DNA of 64,000 nt from Symbiodinium natans. Lineage: Eukaryota > Sar > Dinophyceae > Suessiales > Symbiodiniaceae. A program made the position numbers and the translations under genes. The stretch covers positions 84,501-148,500 of the forward strand of contig CAJNDS010002554.1 of NCBI GenBank assembly GCA_905221605.1, in the 5' to 3' direction. The notes below the pieces were generated by a model. That model made no database searches. It was not told the origin of the DNA and saw only the letters and a list, made by a program, of their open reading frames with translations. Of this stretch, positions 42,600 to 52,611 are shown in pieces; position 1 is the stretch's first letter, and each line of letters begins with the position of its first letter.

Positions 42600-42800
42600 T
42601 AAGAGTGTTTTTTTTTGCTGCGGGTGTTTTTTTGTTGCGGGTGCGGGGCGCGCTTTTTTTTGCTGCGGGTGCGGGGGCGCGTTTTTTTCTTGCTGCGGGT
42701 GCGGGGGCGCGTTTTTTTTTTGCTGCGGGTGCGGGGGCGCTTTTTTTGTTGCGGGTGCCGTGGGGGCGCGTTTTTTTTGGCTGCGGGTGCGGAGCATTTT
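42600..42800. repeat. Tandem TTTTTTTGCTGCGGGTGCGGGGGCGCG, about 30 bp
   Basis: Six units (written here as TTTTTTTGCTGCGGGTG then CGGGGGCGCG). Three more units occur at 44298-44400. Frames over it (FFAAGAGAR type) are repeat products. Confidence 0.85.
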
Positions 42801-43640
42801 TGCTGTTTTCTCTATATTTTACTATGAAAACCTCTTTTTTCTCTAAGTTTTAATAGGAAAACCTCTTTCTTCTCTATATTTGAATATGAAAACCTCTATT
42901 TTCTCTACATTTAGTATGAAAACCTCTAGTTTTTCTACTCTCTATATTTTAATACGAAAACCTCTATTTCTCTGTATTTTAAAACGGAAACCTCTGTTTC
43001 TCTCTATTTTTGTCTACAGTATATCGTCATAGTTTTCATCTATATTTAATGAGGAAGACATGAGAGAGGAATACATGAGAAACTCATTCTCTGTGTTATC
43101 TCAATATGTGACTTGCAATTAAAAGTGTTTTTTTCCTCTTGTCCTATTTTCATAGGAAGCCTATTATTTTCTCTGTCTCTGAATAGGCAAACCTCCATTT
43201 TCTTAAAATTTGAACATGAAAACCTCTATTCTCTATAATTGAATATCAAGACCTCTACATTTTAGTATGAAAACCGTTTGTATTTTCGCTATATTTTCGT
43301 ATGAAAGCCTCTATTTCCTCTATGTTGTCATAGGAAACCTCTAATTTCTTTAGATTGTATAGCGACAACGTCTATTGTTCTCTAGTTTACTATTTTGTCA
43401 GTATTTTCAGACTTCTTCTCTTTATTTCACGAGGAAGACATGAGAGAGGAATACATGAAAAACTAATTCTCTATATGTCATAAGAGTACATGCATTATCT
43501 CTATCTGCGACTCGTAGACAACAATTGTTTTTGTTCATGTCTCATAACACAAGCTCTCTTTTCTCGATTCTTTACTAAGAAGACGTTTATATCTCTATTT
43601 TTAAGCGGAAAATTCAACTTCCACTATAAGGTCTGAATTT
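42800..43640. repeat. A+T-rich repeat, ACTATGAAAACCTCTATTTTCTC unit
   Basis: Units of about 33-35 bp (TATATTTTAGTATGAAAACC, TCTATTTTCTC) in the first 550 bp, and a repeated GAGGAAGACATGAGAGAGGA block at 43050 and 43430. The same ACTATGAAAACCTCT word recurs at 54465. Base composition is unlike the neighbours. Confidence 0.75.
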
Positions 43641-43664
43641 TCGTGGGAAAGCAAGCATATATTC

Positions 43665-44275
43665 CTCTTTTTTCAGGGGGGTTGGGGGCTGCGCAGACCG
43701 CCGCATTTGACAACACAACACTCGCATCATTGGTTTGGAAGGGATTCGTAAGCTTTGAAGCAGTCTTGCCGGCAAAAAAAGCGGGGGGGTTGGGGGGGGC
43801 GCAGCCCCCCCCATTTGCAAACACAATGCTCGCATCATCATGGGTTTGGAAGGGGTTCGTATGATTGAAGCAAGTTTGCCCGGGCAAAAATCGCAGCCCC
43901 CCCCCCCCCCCTTTCAGGCGGGGGGGAATGCTCATGATGGGTTCGGAAAGGATGCATTTGCTTTGAAGCAAGCTGGCATGGCTTTAAGAAGCGGGGGGGG
44001 GTTGGGGGGGGGCGGGGGCAGTCCCCCCCCATTTGCAAACCCAATGCTCGCATGATAGGCTTGGACAGGATTCATATGCTGAGAAGCGAGCAGGCACGGT
44101 TTTAAAGAGGGGGGGGTCGGGCGGGGTGCAGCCCTGCCTCCACCGTTTGCAAACACAATGCTCGCATGATGGCCTTGGGAAGGATTCAGTGCTTTGAAAA
44201 CGCTTGCACAGTTTAAAGGAGGGGGGGGGCGTTGGGGGCGGGGTTGGGGAGGAAATTGCAAAACAAATGACCTGG
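43665..44275. repeat. G-rich tandem repeat, unit about 110-115 bp, 5-6 copies
   Basis: Each unit has GGGGGTTGGGGG, CCATTTGCAAACACAATGCTCGCAT and TTTGGAAAGGATTCG words (split at 20: CCATTTGCAAACACAATGCT, CGCAT). Confidence 0.85.
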
Positions 44276-44512
44276 GGGAGGAAGGGGGGGAGGGGGGGCG
44301 CTTTTTTTTTTTGCTGCGGGTGCGGGGGCGCGTTTTTTTTTTTGCTGTGGGTACGGGGGCGCCTTTTTTTTTTTTTTTGCTGCGGGTGCGGGGGCGACAC
44401 GCGCCAGGTCACTCACTCACCGGGGCGGCCCCCACCCACAGCAAAAAAGCACCCACAACAAAAAAAAAAACACGGGTTCCAACCCTAAACCCTAAACCCT
44501 AAACCCTAAACC

Positions 44513-44596
44513 GTGTAGGCCCCCCTGCCGTCCAGTGGTGGCAGTCTCGGAACCTCGCGGTTTGACTTGAGGCAGCTTGCGAGGATTGTGGGGCAT
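44513..44596 (-). CDS. Exon beside family L element
   Basis: The acceptor AGTAAAAGCAG is just outside the L element; the donor is GTTTAGGG. All three frames are open (for example SMPHNPRKLPQVKPRGSETA), so the peptide is uncertain. The phase link to 44785-44847 favours the frame with QSSQAASSQTARFRDCHHW. Confidence 0.5.
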
Positions 44597-44784
44597 GGAA
44601 GCTGCTTTTACTATTTGCTTAAGAACCCCCCCCCCCCCCAAAAAACAATATATAATCATAATAATGATGATAATCATAATAATAATCATCATCATCTTCT
44701 TCTTCCTTATAAGGGCAATATAGGGAGTATGCTTTTGCATTTTTGTTTTTTTGGGGGGGTTCTAAAAACAAATAGTAGTTACAG
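44597..44784 (-). mobile_element. Family L element, expanded by AT repeats, as intron
   Basis: The minus-sense intron begins GTAACTACTATTTG and contains GGGGGGGTTCT...GCTTAAG; its middle is swollen by GATGATAATCATAA repeats. Confidence 0.7.
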
Positions 44785-44847
44785 GGCCTTGCACAGTCTA
44801 GTGGCTTCGTGTGTGTTTCCACAAACTAACATGCAGATGGGTCTCTA
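44785..44847 (-). CDS. Exon between family M and family L elements
   Basis: Reads RPICMLVCGNTHEATRLCKA, acceptor GGGTCTAGTAG at the M tip, donor GTAACTACT at the L tip. Confidence 0.6.
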
Positions 44848-44960
44848 CTAGACCCGGGAGTAACCTAGGAATAAGGCCCTTTTTGGTTTTAAGGGGATTA
44901 GAAGGGAACCCCAACCCTAAAAAAAGGAAAAAAAAGGCCTACTCCCGGTCCGAGTCTAAG
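44848..44960. mobile_element. Family M element
   Basis: CTAGACCCGGGAGTAACCT...GGCCTACTCCCGGTCCGAG. Confidence 0.75.
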
Positions 44961-45054
44961 ACGTGCTGTTACTGCTTTGCAGCCGCATCTAGCAGAGCTT
45001 GGTGATGTGCTGTCGTTCGCGCGATGGCTTTAGGGTTGAGGGTTTAGGGTTTAG

Positions 45055-45325
45055 GGTTTAGAGACACGACGAAACAGACCAAGGGGTAGAGTCGAGGGCA
45101 GCACGGCTGGCTCAAGCGTGTCAACAAAGCAATGCGCCCGGCGAAGTCTGCGGCACATCCAACCAAGATGAGCCCTGATATAGGGGCCCTAATAATTAGA
45201 ATAGGGTTTTGGGGGTTCTTATATAAAGGGACCATGAGGGAATACTACTAGTAATTCTTCCGACCCCTATACAAACCAATCTACCAAGCAAAGCTGCCAA
45301 TGCCAGCCGGGCTGCCTTGTAGATC
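45055..45325 (-). CDS. Two exons split by a family F element
   Basis: Exon about 45275-45325 (AARLALAALLGRLVCIG) ends at GTCGGAAG inside family F. The next exon starts after CTATATCAG at 45178. Phase gives SSWLDVPQTSPGALLC and a stop; other frames (ILVGCAADFAGRIALLTRLS) are also open. Hydrophobic, membrane-like. Confidence 0.45.
45178..45274 (-). mobile_element. Family F element as an intron
   Basis: ATATAGGGGCCCTAATAATT...AATTCTTCCGACCCCTATA; the donor GTCGGAAGAATTAC matches 26093-26166. Confidence 0.75.
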
Positions 45326-45559
45326 CACACTCTCAGAGGAAACCTGCGCAGGCTCCCGTGAGTGTAGACACGAAGAAGACTTTTTTACTTCAGGTTTATA
45401 CGGCTGAGGGTTTAGGGTTTAGGGTTTGGGGTTTGGGGTTTAGGGTTTAGGGTTTAGGGTTCGGGGGTTTGGGTCGCGGAGATCTTTCGACGGGAGATCC
45501 TAAAGGAAAAAAGCCGAGTCCTGAAGCACACAACGCTGTAGACCATCTCCAGGGTTTAC

Positions 45560-45672
45560 TCCTCTTTGCTTAAGAACCCTAAAAGAATAGCAAATTGTAA
45601 TACCTAAATTGCCCTTATAAGGAGGCATCTTTTCTATTTTTTGGGGTGTGTTCTTAAGCAATTACTTAATCC
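45560..45672. mobile_element. Family L element
   Basis: TTTGCTTAAGAACCCTAAAAG...TGTTCTTAAGCAATTACTT. Confidence 0.8.
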
Positions 45673-45806
45673 CTGTTCCCCTAGGAAGAAAAAAGGATCC
45701 TTTTTGTTCATATATAAGAAAGCCCATAACCCAAAAAGTAAAAAGGATCCCTAACACTGATCTAGATTACTTGTTTAGAAGTTAGGGCTTAGGGCTTAGG
45801 GTTTAG

Positions 45807-45865
45807 CGTGGCTCCATACCAAGAGCTGCCAGAGGCCACTTAACCGAGTGTCTGGCTTCCACCAC
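45807..45865 (-). CDS. Terminal exon stopping in a telomere repeat
   Basis: The frame PDTRLSGLWQLLVWSHAKP ends at CCC TAA of the heptamer array. The acceptor is GGTGGTGGAAG. Confidence 0.5.
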
Positions 45866-46104
45866 CGCCCAAACAAGAGGGTTCAGGGTTTAGGGTTCAG
45901 GGTTTAGGGTTCAGGGTTTAGGGTTTAGGGTTTAGGGTTTAGGGTTTAGGGTTTAGGGTTTAGGGAAAAGGTTTTGGGGTGTTAGCGGGTGCCCACGTAA
46001 GACTTAATCTCAACAACTCTACAACACCAAACCCTGAAGCTCTGCATCACAAAACAAACACCGGCGTACCTTGGATGAGCAATTAGATCTTGAGCCCGTG
46101 GTGG

Positions 46105-46202
46105 GTCACTTGGTGAGTTCTCTGACTTCTGGTCCGTGTTTGGGCACTCTACATATGAGGGGCCGCCTTCTAATGGACCCTAATTTAGAGAACTGCCCAT
46201 CT
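46105..46202. mobile_element. Family G element
   Basis: TTGGTGAGTTCTCTGACTTC...CCTAATTTAGAGAACTGCCC. Confidence 0.75.
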
Positions 46203-46887
46203 AAGAAACTAAGTAGCTTCGGGGGGTACCATCACCAGTGAATGTCACTGCCCAGGACAGGATTTCACATGAAACTGCAGATTGAATTGTTTTTGAGTTC
46301 TTCCTGTCTCGACAGGCTTAAGAGTTTTTTCTAGGCAGTACAAGTGCAGTGAGTGAGGCGAAAGTAGTGACTGAAAGTCTATTGATTAAGAAAGAAAACA
46401 CAAGAACTCGGAGGGGAACTGATAAAAGAAGTTGTGCTTGCTTCTCCTTCAGAATGTCTTCCGTCGTCAGCTAAACTCGAATTTGAAGTCTCGAGATTGT
46501 AGTGCATTACAAAATTGGTGTACGAATACCTTCGCTGCTGTAGGTTATATCCTACTTTTGATATTATACTCTTAATGCCCTGAATATGAATCATCTAATA
46601 TCTTGAAAGCCCTTAGTTCAGGGTTGGGTTGGGCTTTTCATTGGGAACGACGTTCTCCGCGCTCCTCATCTTAACCAGTAACACAGCTTGAACGATGCCA
46701 ACACGGTGACACGACAGGGAACGAGCCTTTGTACTGGGTTTACTGAGTTCACTGCTTCTGTTTCACCTTTAACTTTAGGTCTTGTGTCTCAACATTCTCA
46801 ACCTCCAACACATGTGCAAGGAATGTCCAAGGCAAATCCCGAGCCAACGACCTAACTTTCTAATCGCGAGACGCCATCCTATGTGAC
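46203..46887. other. 3' flank, no gene supported
   Basis: About 690 bp of unique, moderately A+T-rich sequence without heptamers or TIR elements, downstream of the stop at 46888. Confidence 0.45.
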
Positions 46888-47568
46888 TTATGTAGTTCTG
46901 TGGTGCGGGGTTTCCAAACTCACTGAAGCCTTCGGGAACGACACTGACGAAAACGACGCTGACGAATGACTATCGATGCTAGGCACCGAAGCCCCACGCG
47001 CGAAACGGTGCTGTAGGGCCTGCCAGTGTGCTTCGTCAGGTGACGGAATTGGCCGGCATTTGGGGCCTTCACAAGAGAGCTTGTGTAGGGTCACAGGGTT
47101 TGGGGTATAGGGCTTAGGGTTTAGGAGGTCTAAAACCATAAACCCTAACTCTAAACCCTAAACCCTAAACCCTAAACCCTAAACCCTAGTCTAGGGATCT
47201 GAGTTTAGGGCTCGGATGTCCACACCTTACCTCCCTGACGTCAGCCAAAAGCTAAAAGAAAAAGCAAGAAAAACAACCATTGTTTCCCAAGAAGAGCTTG
47301 GCTCTAATTGCTAAGCCGACACAAAACCACAAAGCCCGACAGTAAACTCCAACAAGTTGGAACATCCTTATCCCAATATATAGAAAAGGGAACCACAGCG
47401 CGAATCATCCCCTAAACCCTAAACCCTAAACCCTAAACCCTAAACCCTAAACCCTGTTCCAAGTTTCTGGAGTTTTCTGCAAAGGGCCTAAACCACGGGG
47501 CCCCGACGCGGCTTCATCAAGGCCGCCTTATCTGCGGGCCGCGCCTTGGACGGCACAGTCCGGCCTGG
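46888..47568 (-). CDS. End of a minus gene, three exons
   Basis: 47494-47568 (SKARPADKAALMKPRRGPV), a 21-nt exon 47231-47251 (LLADVRE, acceptor TGCTTTTTCTTTTAG, donor GTAAGGTG) and 46888-47079 (KCRPIPSPDEAHWQALQHRF, then Ser-rich SHSSASFSSVSFPKASVSLE, stop TAA). All joins are phase 0. Unknown function; the C-terminus looks disordered. Confidence 0.7.
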
Positions 47569-47570
47569 CT

Positions 47571-47826
47571 AGGGTTTAGGGTTTAGGGTTTAGGGTTTAG
47601 GGTTTAGGGTTTAGGGTTCAGGGTTCAGGATTCAGGGTTCAGGGTTCAGGGTTCAGGGTTTAGGGTTTAGGGTTTAGGGTTTAGGGTTTAGGGTTTAGGG
47701 TTCAGGGTTCAGGGTTCAGGGTTCAGGGTTCAGGGTTCAGGGTTTAGGGTTTAGGGTTTAGGGTTTAGGGTTTAGGGTTTAGGGTGTAGGGTTTAGGGTT
47801 TAGGGTTTAGGGTTTCGGGTTTAGGG
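47571..47826. repeat. TTTAGGG / TTCAGGG array, about 255 bp
   Basis: Blocks of TTTAGGG alternate with blocks of TTCAGGG, one of the longest arrays in the window. Confidence 0.95.
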
Positions 47827-47834
47827 GCAGCAAG

Positions 47835-47956
47835 TTGTCAACAGGCGCGCCCCCGCACCCAATGCCACAGACACCGATTGCACCCGAGACTCGAAAAGCC
47901 AAACCCAGCCGAACCCCATTGCCACACTTTCAGGAAGCAGAGCGTGAATTGCGGAA
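47835..47956. CDS. Exon candidate, strand uncertain
   Basis: Plus frame: PETRKAKPSRTPLPHFQEAE then RELRKQDYC, with ATG at 47862. Minus frame joined in phase to 48072-48156 across the L element: FTLCFLKVWQWGSAGFGFSS. Both are open for about 40 codons. Confidence 0.4.
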
Positions 47957-48071
47957 ACAAGACTACTGCTTGCTTAAGAACCCCCCAAAACACAAAAAAA
48001 CAAGAATCCCAATATTACCCTTATAAGGAAGATCGTGTTGTGTTTTTTGGGGGGGTTCTTAAGCAAATAGC
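47957..48071 (-). mobile_element. Family L element as a GC-AG intron
   Basis: The minus-sense intron is GCTATTTGCTTAAGAACCCC...GGGTTCTTAAGCAAGCAG. TIRs about 20 bp. Confidence 0.7.
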
Positions 48072-48690
48072 AGGAGAACAACCCTGAATCCCCACTCCAC
48101 CGAAGGAAGGACCGACGAGGGCCTTTGGCGGAGTCGGGCCGCTGCTTTGGGCGTGCCTGCAAGGTTAGGGTTTAGGGTTTGGGGTTTGGGGTTTAGGGTT
48201 TAGGGTTTTGGTGGTACTTGTACTGAACCTGGGTTGCAGAAAGAGATGGGGGTGTCCGAAATCACAGGGGTGCCTTATTGGGGTCCTTATTATAAGGGAA
48301 TCCTACTACTTGGGGTGTATATTGGGGGTCCTAAACCCTAAACCCTTATCTTCGTAAACCCCCCAGATCCTTCAGCATCCCATGATCCTACGGGCGCTGT
48401 GGAGGTTGAGGAACTCCCGGAAAATCATACGAGCCCCCGAGCTTGGGATGTTCCCCCGTATACTAACAGTCCTTCATAGGGATTCTAGTACCCCCGATTA
48501 TATTAGGGTTTAGGGTTTAGGGTTTAGGGTTTATAGGGTTTAGGGTTTAGTACCCCCCATTATAACCCCTATTAAGTGCTAGTAGAAAGGGGGAACATCC
48601 CAACCCTGAACCCTAAGCTCTCTTGGAGGCCCGCTTCTTGCCGCCTTCTCCACGGACTTCGGCGGTGGCCCCGGCGGCTCCTTTGGACGC
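48072..48690 (-). CDS. Minus exons around K and C elements
   Basis: 48613-48690 (GAAGATAEVRGEGGKKRASK, ending TAG or at a GC donor GCTTAGGG), 48392-48441 (GGSYDFPGVPQPPQR, or in another frame RMIFREFLNLHSARRIMG) and 48072-48156 (RPKQRPDSAKGPRRSFLRWS). The Lys/Ala-rich first exon recalls basic chromatin-protein tails; no domain seen. Confidence 0.5.
48247..48365. mobile_element. Family K element with telomere repeats inside
   Basis: GGGTGTCCGAAATCACAGGG...ATTGGGGGTC, then CTAAACCCTAAACCCTT (48330-48346), then ATCTTCGTAAACCCCCC. Confidence 0.8.
48444..48604. mobile_element. Family C element with telomere repeats inside
   Basis: TTGGGATGTTCCCCCGTATAC...CCGATTATA, then TTTAGGG repeats 48503-48550, then TACCCCCCATTATAACC...GGGGGAACATCCCAA. 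Confidence 0.85.
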
Positions 48691-48804
48691 CTCAGAGTCA
48701 TCGGGTTCTTAGGGTAGGGGGTTCAAGGACGGTATGTAACCCAAGTTTCCTACTCCCCACCACTCCCTAAGGCCCCCAAAGCTTCCCTAAGGTTCCCTAG
48801 GTAC

Positions 48805-50256
48805 CTCCCCCCCTCCCTCCCGTAAGAACCCAATAACAGAGAGATGTCGGGAGGGCATCCCAAGATTTTTCACCCGATCCGCAGTCGCAAAGCTCATGGG
48901 TGAAAAAGGATGGAAGTGGGGCAAGAAGGCCCCGGCACACAGAACCCGAAACCGTCTAAACCCATTCCCCTGCAACCCCAAAACACATCGATCATCTTAG
49001 CTCCCTTCCGTGTCAGAAAACCTTGAAACCCCAAATGCAACAATCCGGGAACCTCTCGACCCCTAAACCCTAAACCCTAAACGCCCATGTTGAGAGCCCC
49101 GCTGCTTTGCCAGCACCTTCGGCTTCGGTCGGAGCCTGGAAGGGTGCAGTGAAACTTAAGCTCTTGGGTTTAGGGTTTCGGGCTTGGGGTGTAGGGTTTA
49201 GGGTTTAGGCTTCTACGATACATTCCATTCAAGTATTTAAAGTATATTATTACCAAATTCTACTATACATAATCACAATTTATGACTGGAATTATGATGA
49301 AAAAACTAATTAACTAATTGGAATGCCCTTCCCCCCCCCTCCCTACCCTAAACCCTAAACCCTAAACCCTCAACCCAAAACCCAAAAACCCTAAACCCCA
49401 AAAACCCTAAACCTAAAATCCTAAACCACCCTAAATCCTAAACCCTAAACCCTAAACCCTAAACCCTAAACCCTAACACAAAAACTCTCAAACCAAAGCC
49501 TCGGCTGAGGCCGAGGCCCGGGCTTCGGCACCGGCGCTGGCTCCCAGGGCCTTTGCTGCAGCTTTGGGCGCTCTTCGCGGCTCAGGGCTTTAGGGTTTAG
49601 GGTTTAGGGTTTAGGGTTTAGGGTTGAGTGTTTGGGGTTTAGTTTAGGGTTTAGGGTTTATCTACTGTGTCACTGTCTGGAGCAAGCACCTGGTGAATGC
49701 ATCAGGGATTTTCATGTTGGTGCGTCCAACAGGGATGCCACTCCCCATCACACAACGTGTTGGGCTCGAGGACGCTTGTTCGCTGGAACATGGAGGTTCG
49801 GCGTCGCTGTTCCCAGGCTGGCCCGCATCCTCTTCAGGACCCGTTAAAGGTTTAGGGTTTAGGGTTTATGGGCATGAACCCAGGGGCCACGGGCTGCATC
49901 GCAAGCAGATCGCTAGGGCCGCTAGGTAGCATGCGAGCGCACTTGTTGCGTCCAACAATTTCGCAATACCCACTGCGATACCTTTTTTGCGAAGTCTCAC
50001 GATGAACACGCAGCCCCCACCCCCTGAACCCCGATGCGCTCTGACATCACGGTGCCCCGCTCCCCCTTGCTAAACAAGAGCAACTTAAGCTGAACACTCT
50101 GTAAAGAGGGCTCTAAGGTCTTGCCCGAAACCAAAAACCATGGACGTTAGGGTTCCAGGTTGCCAAACCCCGAAAAAGGGCGCCGATAAGCCAGGGCCCC
50201 ATGCGGCCTATCCTTTGCCGCGACCTTCACGGGCACGTCAGCCATGTCCTCATCAC
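48805..50256 (-). CDS. Minus gene with Ala-rich and FATADR exons
   Basis: 50169-50256 (MADVPVKVAAKDRPHGALAY), 49674-49831 (GSGIPVGRTNMKIPDAFTRC), 49494-49580 (RRAPKAAAKALGASAGAEAR), 49083-49135 (TEAEGAGKAAGLSTW) and 48805-48892 (TADRVKNLGMPSRHLSVIGF). The last four join in frame (0/0, 0/0, 2/1). Unknown function. A Lys/Ala-rich linker precedes a conserved-looking C-terminal part. Confidence 0.7.
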
Positions 50257-50271
50257 CTTGCGGCAGTGAGT

Positions 50272-50876
50272 CTATAGGGCATCAGGTATGGGAGTTCGAG
50301 GCGTTTCAGGGTTCAAGGTTTGAGGTTTGGCGTCGCAGTTCAGGGTCCTCGGCCCCTCCTGAGGCCGCAAACACAATTTGTTTTTTGCCTTAACCGCCCC
50401 CCCGAAGCCCCCGAACCCTAAAGCCTGAACCGGGTTCATTTGCGGTTTCTGAGTTCCCGGACTTAGGTGATATTCGGATTCTTGGGGTGTAGGGTTTGGA
50501 GGACCCGAAACCTGCCTAAGCCCAACAAATTTTAAACCCCAAACCCTCCAAAACCCTCCAAAACTCCTGAACCCAAACCAATCAATGTCAAACAACCTGA
50601 AACCATAAACCCTTCAGCTCCTCAACGGCTCGACTCCTCAAATCGGTCGGCACCAAGAGAAAAACGAACCAGTAGAACTCGTCACGAAACAAAATCGATC
50701 TTTCAACCCGCGGATAAGCCAACAACCCTAAACCCTACACCCTAAACCCTAAACCCCGAACCCTGAAATCGAAGCCCTGGCCGCCTTCAGCACTGGCCTT
50801 AACGCCCCCAGTGTCCGTGAAGGCGCCGCCAGTGCTGAGGACACCGCTCTTTTGGAAGACGGAGACGGACCCTGGG
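50272..50876 (-). CDS. Minus exons, Pro/Thr-rich end
   Basis: 50762-50876 (GVLSTGGAFTDTGGVKASAE, strong G/C third positions), 50431-50515 (GPPNPTPQESEYHLSPGTQK) and terminal 50272-50358 (NCDAKPQTLNPETPRTPIPD, stop TAG). The last two join in phase 0; the first is not linked. Confidence 0.6.
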
Positions 50877-50889
50877 CTAAGCCAAGCAC

Positions 50890-51080
50890 CCCTTTAAACA
50901 GTAAAACTGACAGTCGCTGGACCCTTCCAGAAAAAACAAAAACAAGCAACAAACATCGAGATTGCGGTGCTCTGGGTATTTCATGGGCGGCTGAGTTGAC
51001 ACCTCAACGCTGACAGATACTTCTGCCAGTCGCTAGACCCTCCCGAAAAGCAATAACACAAAGATTGCAGTACCCAAGTC
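50890..51080. repeat. Imperfect direct repeat, about 105 bp x2
   Basis: CTGACAGTCGCTGGACCCTT...GAGATTGCGGT resembles TGCCAGTCGCTAGACCCTC...AAGATTGCAGT. Confidence 0.5.
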
Positions 51081-51239
51081 CCTGCAAAACTTAAACAGTC
51101 GGACCCGATACCCTCGACGCCGACTGAAGACCCCTGGCTCTGAACAAGCCTCAGCCCATCCAAACCGTAGTCCGGGAAGCCCTAGTAGCCCTAGTAGCCC
51201 TAAACCCTAAACCCTAAACCCTAAACCCTAAACCCCTGC

Positions 51240-51300
51240 ACCCCACACCCTTGTACCTTTTCAGGCAGCCAAGAAGCGGCTGATCGGGATCCTTGGGAGT
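51240..51300. CDS. Exon candidate, strand uncertain
   Basis: Plus: acceptor TTGTACCTTTTCAG, AAKKRLIGILGSG, donor GTTAGGG. Minus: DPDQPLLGCLK, donor GTACAAGG. Confidence 0.4.
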
Positions 51301-51537
51301 GGAGTTAGGGCTTCAGAAGGTGGGCGAAGCATCTGCTTCCGGACTCCGGGAAAATTTGGATCGTTGATTATTTTGGGAATGTTTTTGCCTGAGTACACAT
51401 CTCTCACAAAAAATGGGCCTGAGGGCGGTTTACTGGGCCTTAGGGTGGTTTAGGGTTTAGGGTTTAGGGTTTAGTGTTTAGGGTTTAGGGTTTAGGGTTT
51501 CGGGTTTCGGGTTTAGGGTCTAGGGTTTAGAGTTGAA

Positions 51538-51853
51538 CCCCCTGGAAGTTGTTAAACTAATCATGACGTAGGAGCCCCTAGAAGCTCAAAACCGTCAAGC
51601 CCAGGGCCGGGTTTGGGCTTTGGGGTTTGGGGTTTAGGGTTTAGGGTTTAGGGTTTAGGGGTTACGGTTTAGGGTTCAGGGTTGCCAAGCGTCTCGTCTT
51701 TCTCTTCCTTGGAGTCCCACTTCCAGCTCGCCCAGTCGTGCCAGCTGCCTCATGCTCAAGCACCAAGCCCTAAGCCCTAAGCCCTCAACCCTAAACCCTA
51801 AACCCTAAACCCCACCACATGAGAGTTGCCTGGGGGAGGCTTGGCTGGACTTC
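51538..51853 (-). CDS. Minus exons, Trp-rich
   Basis: 51811-51853 (EVQPSLPQATLMWW) joins 51686-51748 (SWHDWASWKWDSKEEKDE) in phase 1/2 across a short heptamer intron; 51538-51578 (GSYVMISLTTSR) may follow. Repeated W at 2-4 residue spacing is unusual. Confidence 0.6.
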
Positions 51854-52166
51854 CTTGACCGAAGATCTGAACCCAAGACCCTAAACCCCTGGCTCAAAGC
51901 CCAAAACGCTGGCATCCCTGAATCTCAACCCTAAACCCTAAACCCTAAACCCTAAACCCTAAACCCTAAACCCTAAACCCTAAACCCTACACCCCGAACA
52001 CTCAAGCCTTGATTCCAAAGTCCTCAAACCCTTGAAAGCAAAGCAGCTTCGTGCTCTGGAAGCCCCTCTGACTCTTGAGGTTTAGGTTCAGGGTTTCAGG
52101 CACCTGGAGCCCTAAACCCTAAACCCTAAACCCTAAACCCTAAACCCGAAACCCCAAACCCAAAAC

Positions 52167-52475
52167 CCAAAAGCTTAGAGCAGTGCCTGATTCGCCTTCT
52201 CCTTGGTCCTCCTCATCATCAGTCTTCGTACCGTCATCTCCTGGAGAGGGTTGGAGAGAGCTCACAAAGCTCCAAAATGCCAATGGCCACTCACACTTCT
52301 GGATAATTGCTGACCAAAGAAACTTACCAGCTGCTTCACTCGTTATTTTTCTTTCTGCGCCCTCACCGCCTAGATCCGGAACACCCGGGTGAAACGAGAA
52401 CCCAGAGACCCGAAACTGTTGTAAGTTGGATTGCTTTTGCAGGAAATTCCAGACCTGAGGCGAAGCCTTAAACAT
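52167..52475 (-). CDS. First exons of a minus gene
   Basis: A possible ATG at 52473-52475 opens MFKASPQVWNFLQKQSNLQQ, continues FSFHPGVPDLGGEGAERKIT to donor GTAAGTTTC at 52327, and joins 52167-52240 (acidic KTDDEEDQGEGESGTAL) in phase 1/2. The 87-nt intron between has a normal pyrimidine tract and neither heptamers nor TIRs. Confidence 0.65.
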
Positions 52476-52611
52476 CCCACACCCTAGATCCCGCACCCTG
52501 CAACCCACGAAGGCCCCTCAACATCTTACTACAAGAAGCTCAAATCCCAGAAAATCAAGCGAACCAGCCCACATGTCCAAACCCTAAACCCTAAACCCAA
52601 AACCCCAAACC

